From assembly GCA_021848765.1 (NCBI GenBank), contig JAJZTU010000071.1, positions 1 to 12,690 of the forward strand: 12,690 bases of DNA, given 5' to 3'. The notes under the pieces are model-generated. The model was not told where the DNA came from and ran no database searches. It worked only from the letters and a program-made list of their open reading frames with translations. Positions 12,362-12,690 of the stretch are shown in pieces; position 1 is the first letter of the stretch; each line of letters starts with the position of its first letter. Made by a program: the position numbers and the translations under genes. This DNA comes from Bacillota bacterium (GTDB lineage Bacteria > Bacillota > GCA-003054495 > Carboxydocellales > JAJZTU01).

Positions 12362-12690
12362 GTGAAAAATTTGGGTTACTACCTCGACCTAAACTACGAA
12401 ATAAAAATCCGAAAACTTACAGAAGATGAAGGGGGCGGCTGGCTTGCCGAAATCCCCCTCCTTCCCGGTTGTATGTCTGACGGTGAAACTGTGGAGGAAG
12501 CCGTTACAAATCTCAATGATGCAAAGAAATGCTGGCTCGAAACTATGTTAGAATTAGGCAGGCCCATACCGGAGCCGACAGATAGTTTTTCCGGTCAGTT
12601 AAGGGTTCGGATGCCCAAATCCCTCCATAAAGCCCTAGCCGATAAGGCTAAAGAGGAGGATATTAGCCTAAATCAACTCATCATCTACCA
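12362..12690 (+). CDS. hicB: HicB-type antitoxin with ribbon-helix-helix domain, 3' end missing
   Basis: 109 codons visible; cut by the window end. Starts GTG 12362, with GGAAGTGAG inside the end of hicA as the ribosome binding site, so translation is probably coupled. The first ~75 residues form the HicB partial RNase-H-like domain (W-L-A-E-I-P-L-L-P-G-C-M-S-D-G-E-T-V-E-E-A). The last visible part (R-V-R-M-P-K-S-L-H-K-A-L-A-D-K-A-K-E) is an Arc/CopG-type ribbon-helix-helix DNA-binding domain. It should neutralise HicA and repress its own operon. Confidence 0.9.
   Translation, partial: MKNLGYYLDLNYEIKIRKLTEDEGGGWLAEIPLLPGCMSDGETVEEAVTNLNDAKKCWLETMLELGRPIPEPTDSFSGQLRVRMPKSLHKALADKAKEEDISLNQLIIY

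Noticed and set aside
1..12690. CRISPR arrays, insertion sequences, rRNA or tRNA genes
   Set aside because: No regularly spaced direct repeats, transposase genes, rRNA blocks or tRNA cloverleaf sequences were seen.

Overview
The window looks like chromosome from a Gram-positive, endospore-forming, probably anaerobic Firmicute. The Desulfotomaculum/Pelotomaculum branch of the Peptococcaceae is my best guess; this is inferred from gene content, not measured. Supporting signs are spoIIR, a DegS/DegU pair, Flp pilins behind a c-di-GMP riboswitch, an S-box (SAM-I) riboswitch before metK, a stand-alone nifV-type homocitrate synthase, GatCAB, strong AGGAGG-type ribosome binding sites, and a gene that appears to need selenocysteine. 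Most genes are on the minus strand.

Left part (1-3600, minus strand). The start of a type IV prepilin peptidase (cpaA/tadV-like) runs off the left edge. Upstream of it are two tandem Flp pilin genes, made by duplication of a ~211-bp unit. They are preceded by a sigma-A-like promoter, a 5' hairpin, a c-di-GMP-I (GEMM) riboswitch and an intrinsic terminator, so pilin transcription is probably controlled by c-di-GMP. Next come a small membrane-anchored GT2-like protein with a structured leader that may hide its ribosome binding site, and a degS-degU two-component operon.

Middle (3550-8500). metK has a promoter, a SAM-I riboswitch and a terminator. A 41-aa lysine-rich protein gene converges on a vanZ-family gene. 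spoIIR, on the plus strand, ends inside a 20-bp perfect inverted repeat that probably terminates from both sides. Facing it is the most interesting gene: a membrane-anchored thioredoxin-fold protein whose first active-site cysteine codon is an in-frame UGA (W-U-P-S-C-R). A stem-loop of bacterial SECIS type lies 16 nt after the UGA. Just downstream, with a good ribosome binding site, is a 29-codon ORF that begins like an Lgt protein and is cut off at the inverted repeat. nifV follows with a strong promoter and its own terminator.

Right part (8500-12690). gatC-gatA-gatB form an operon for the glutamine-dependent tRNA amidotransferase. Its promoter overlaps a dyad. Further upstream is a second, reduced GEMM-like element with no obvious partner gene. 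A bidirectional terminator separates this from a plus-strand hicA-hicB toxin-antitoxin pair; hicB is cut by the window end.

Best candidate for something new: the UxxC membrane-anchored thioredoxin and its clipped downstream partner. Next are the reduced GEMM-like element upstream of gatCAB and the structured leader between degU and the GT2-like gene.
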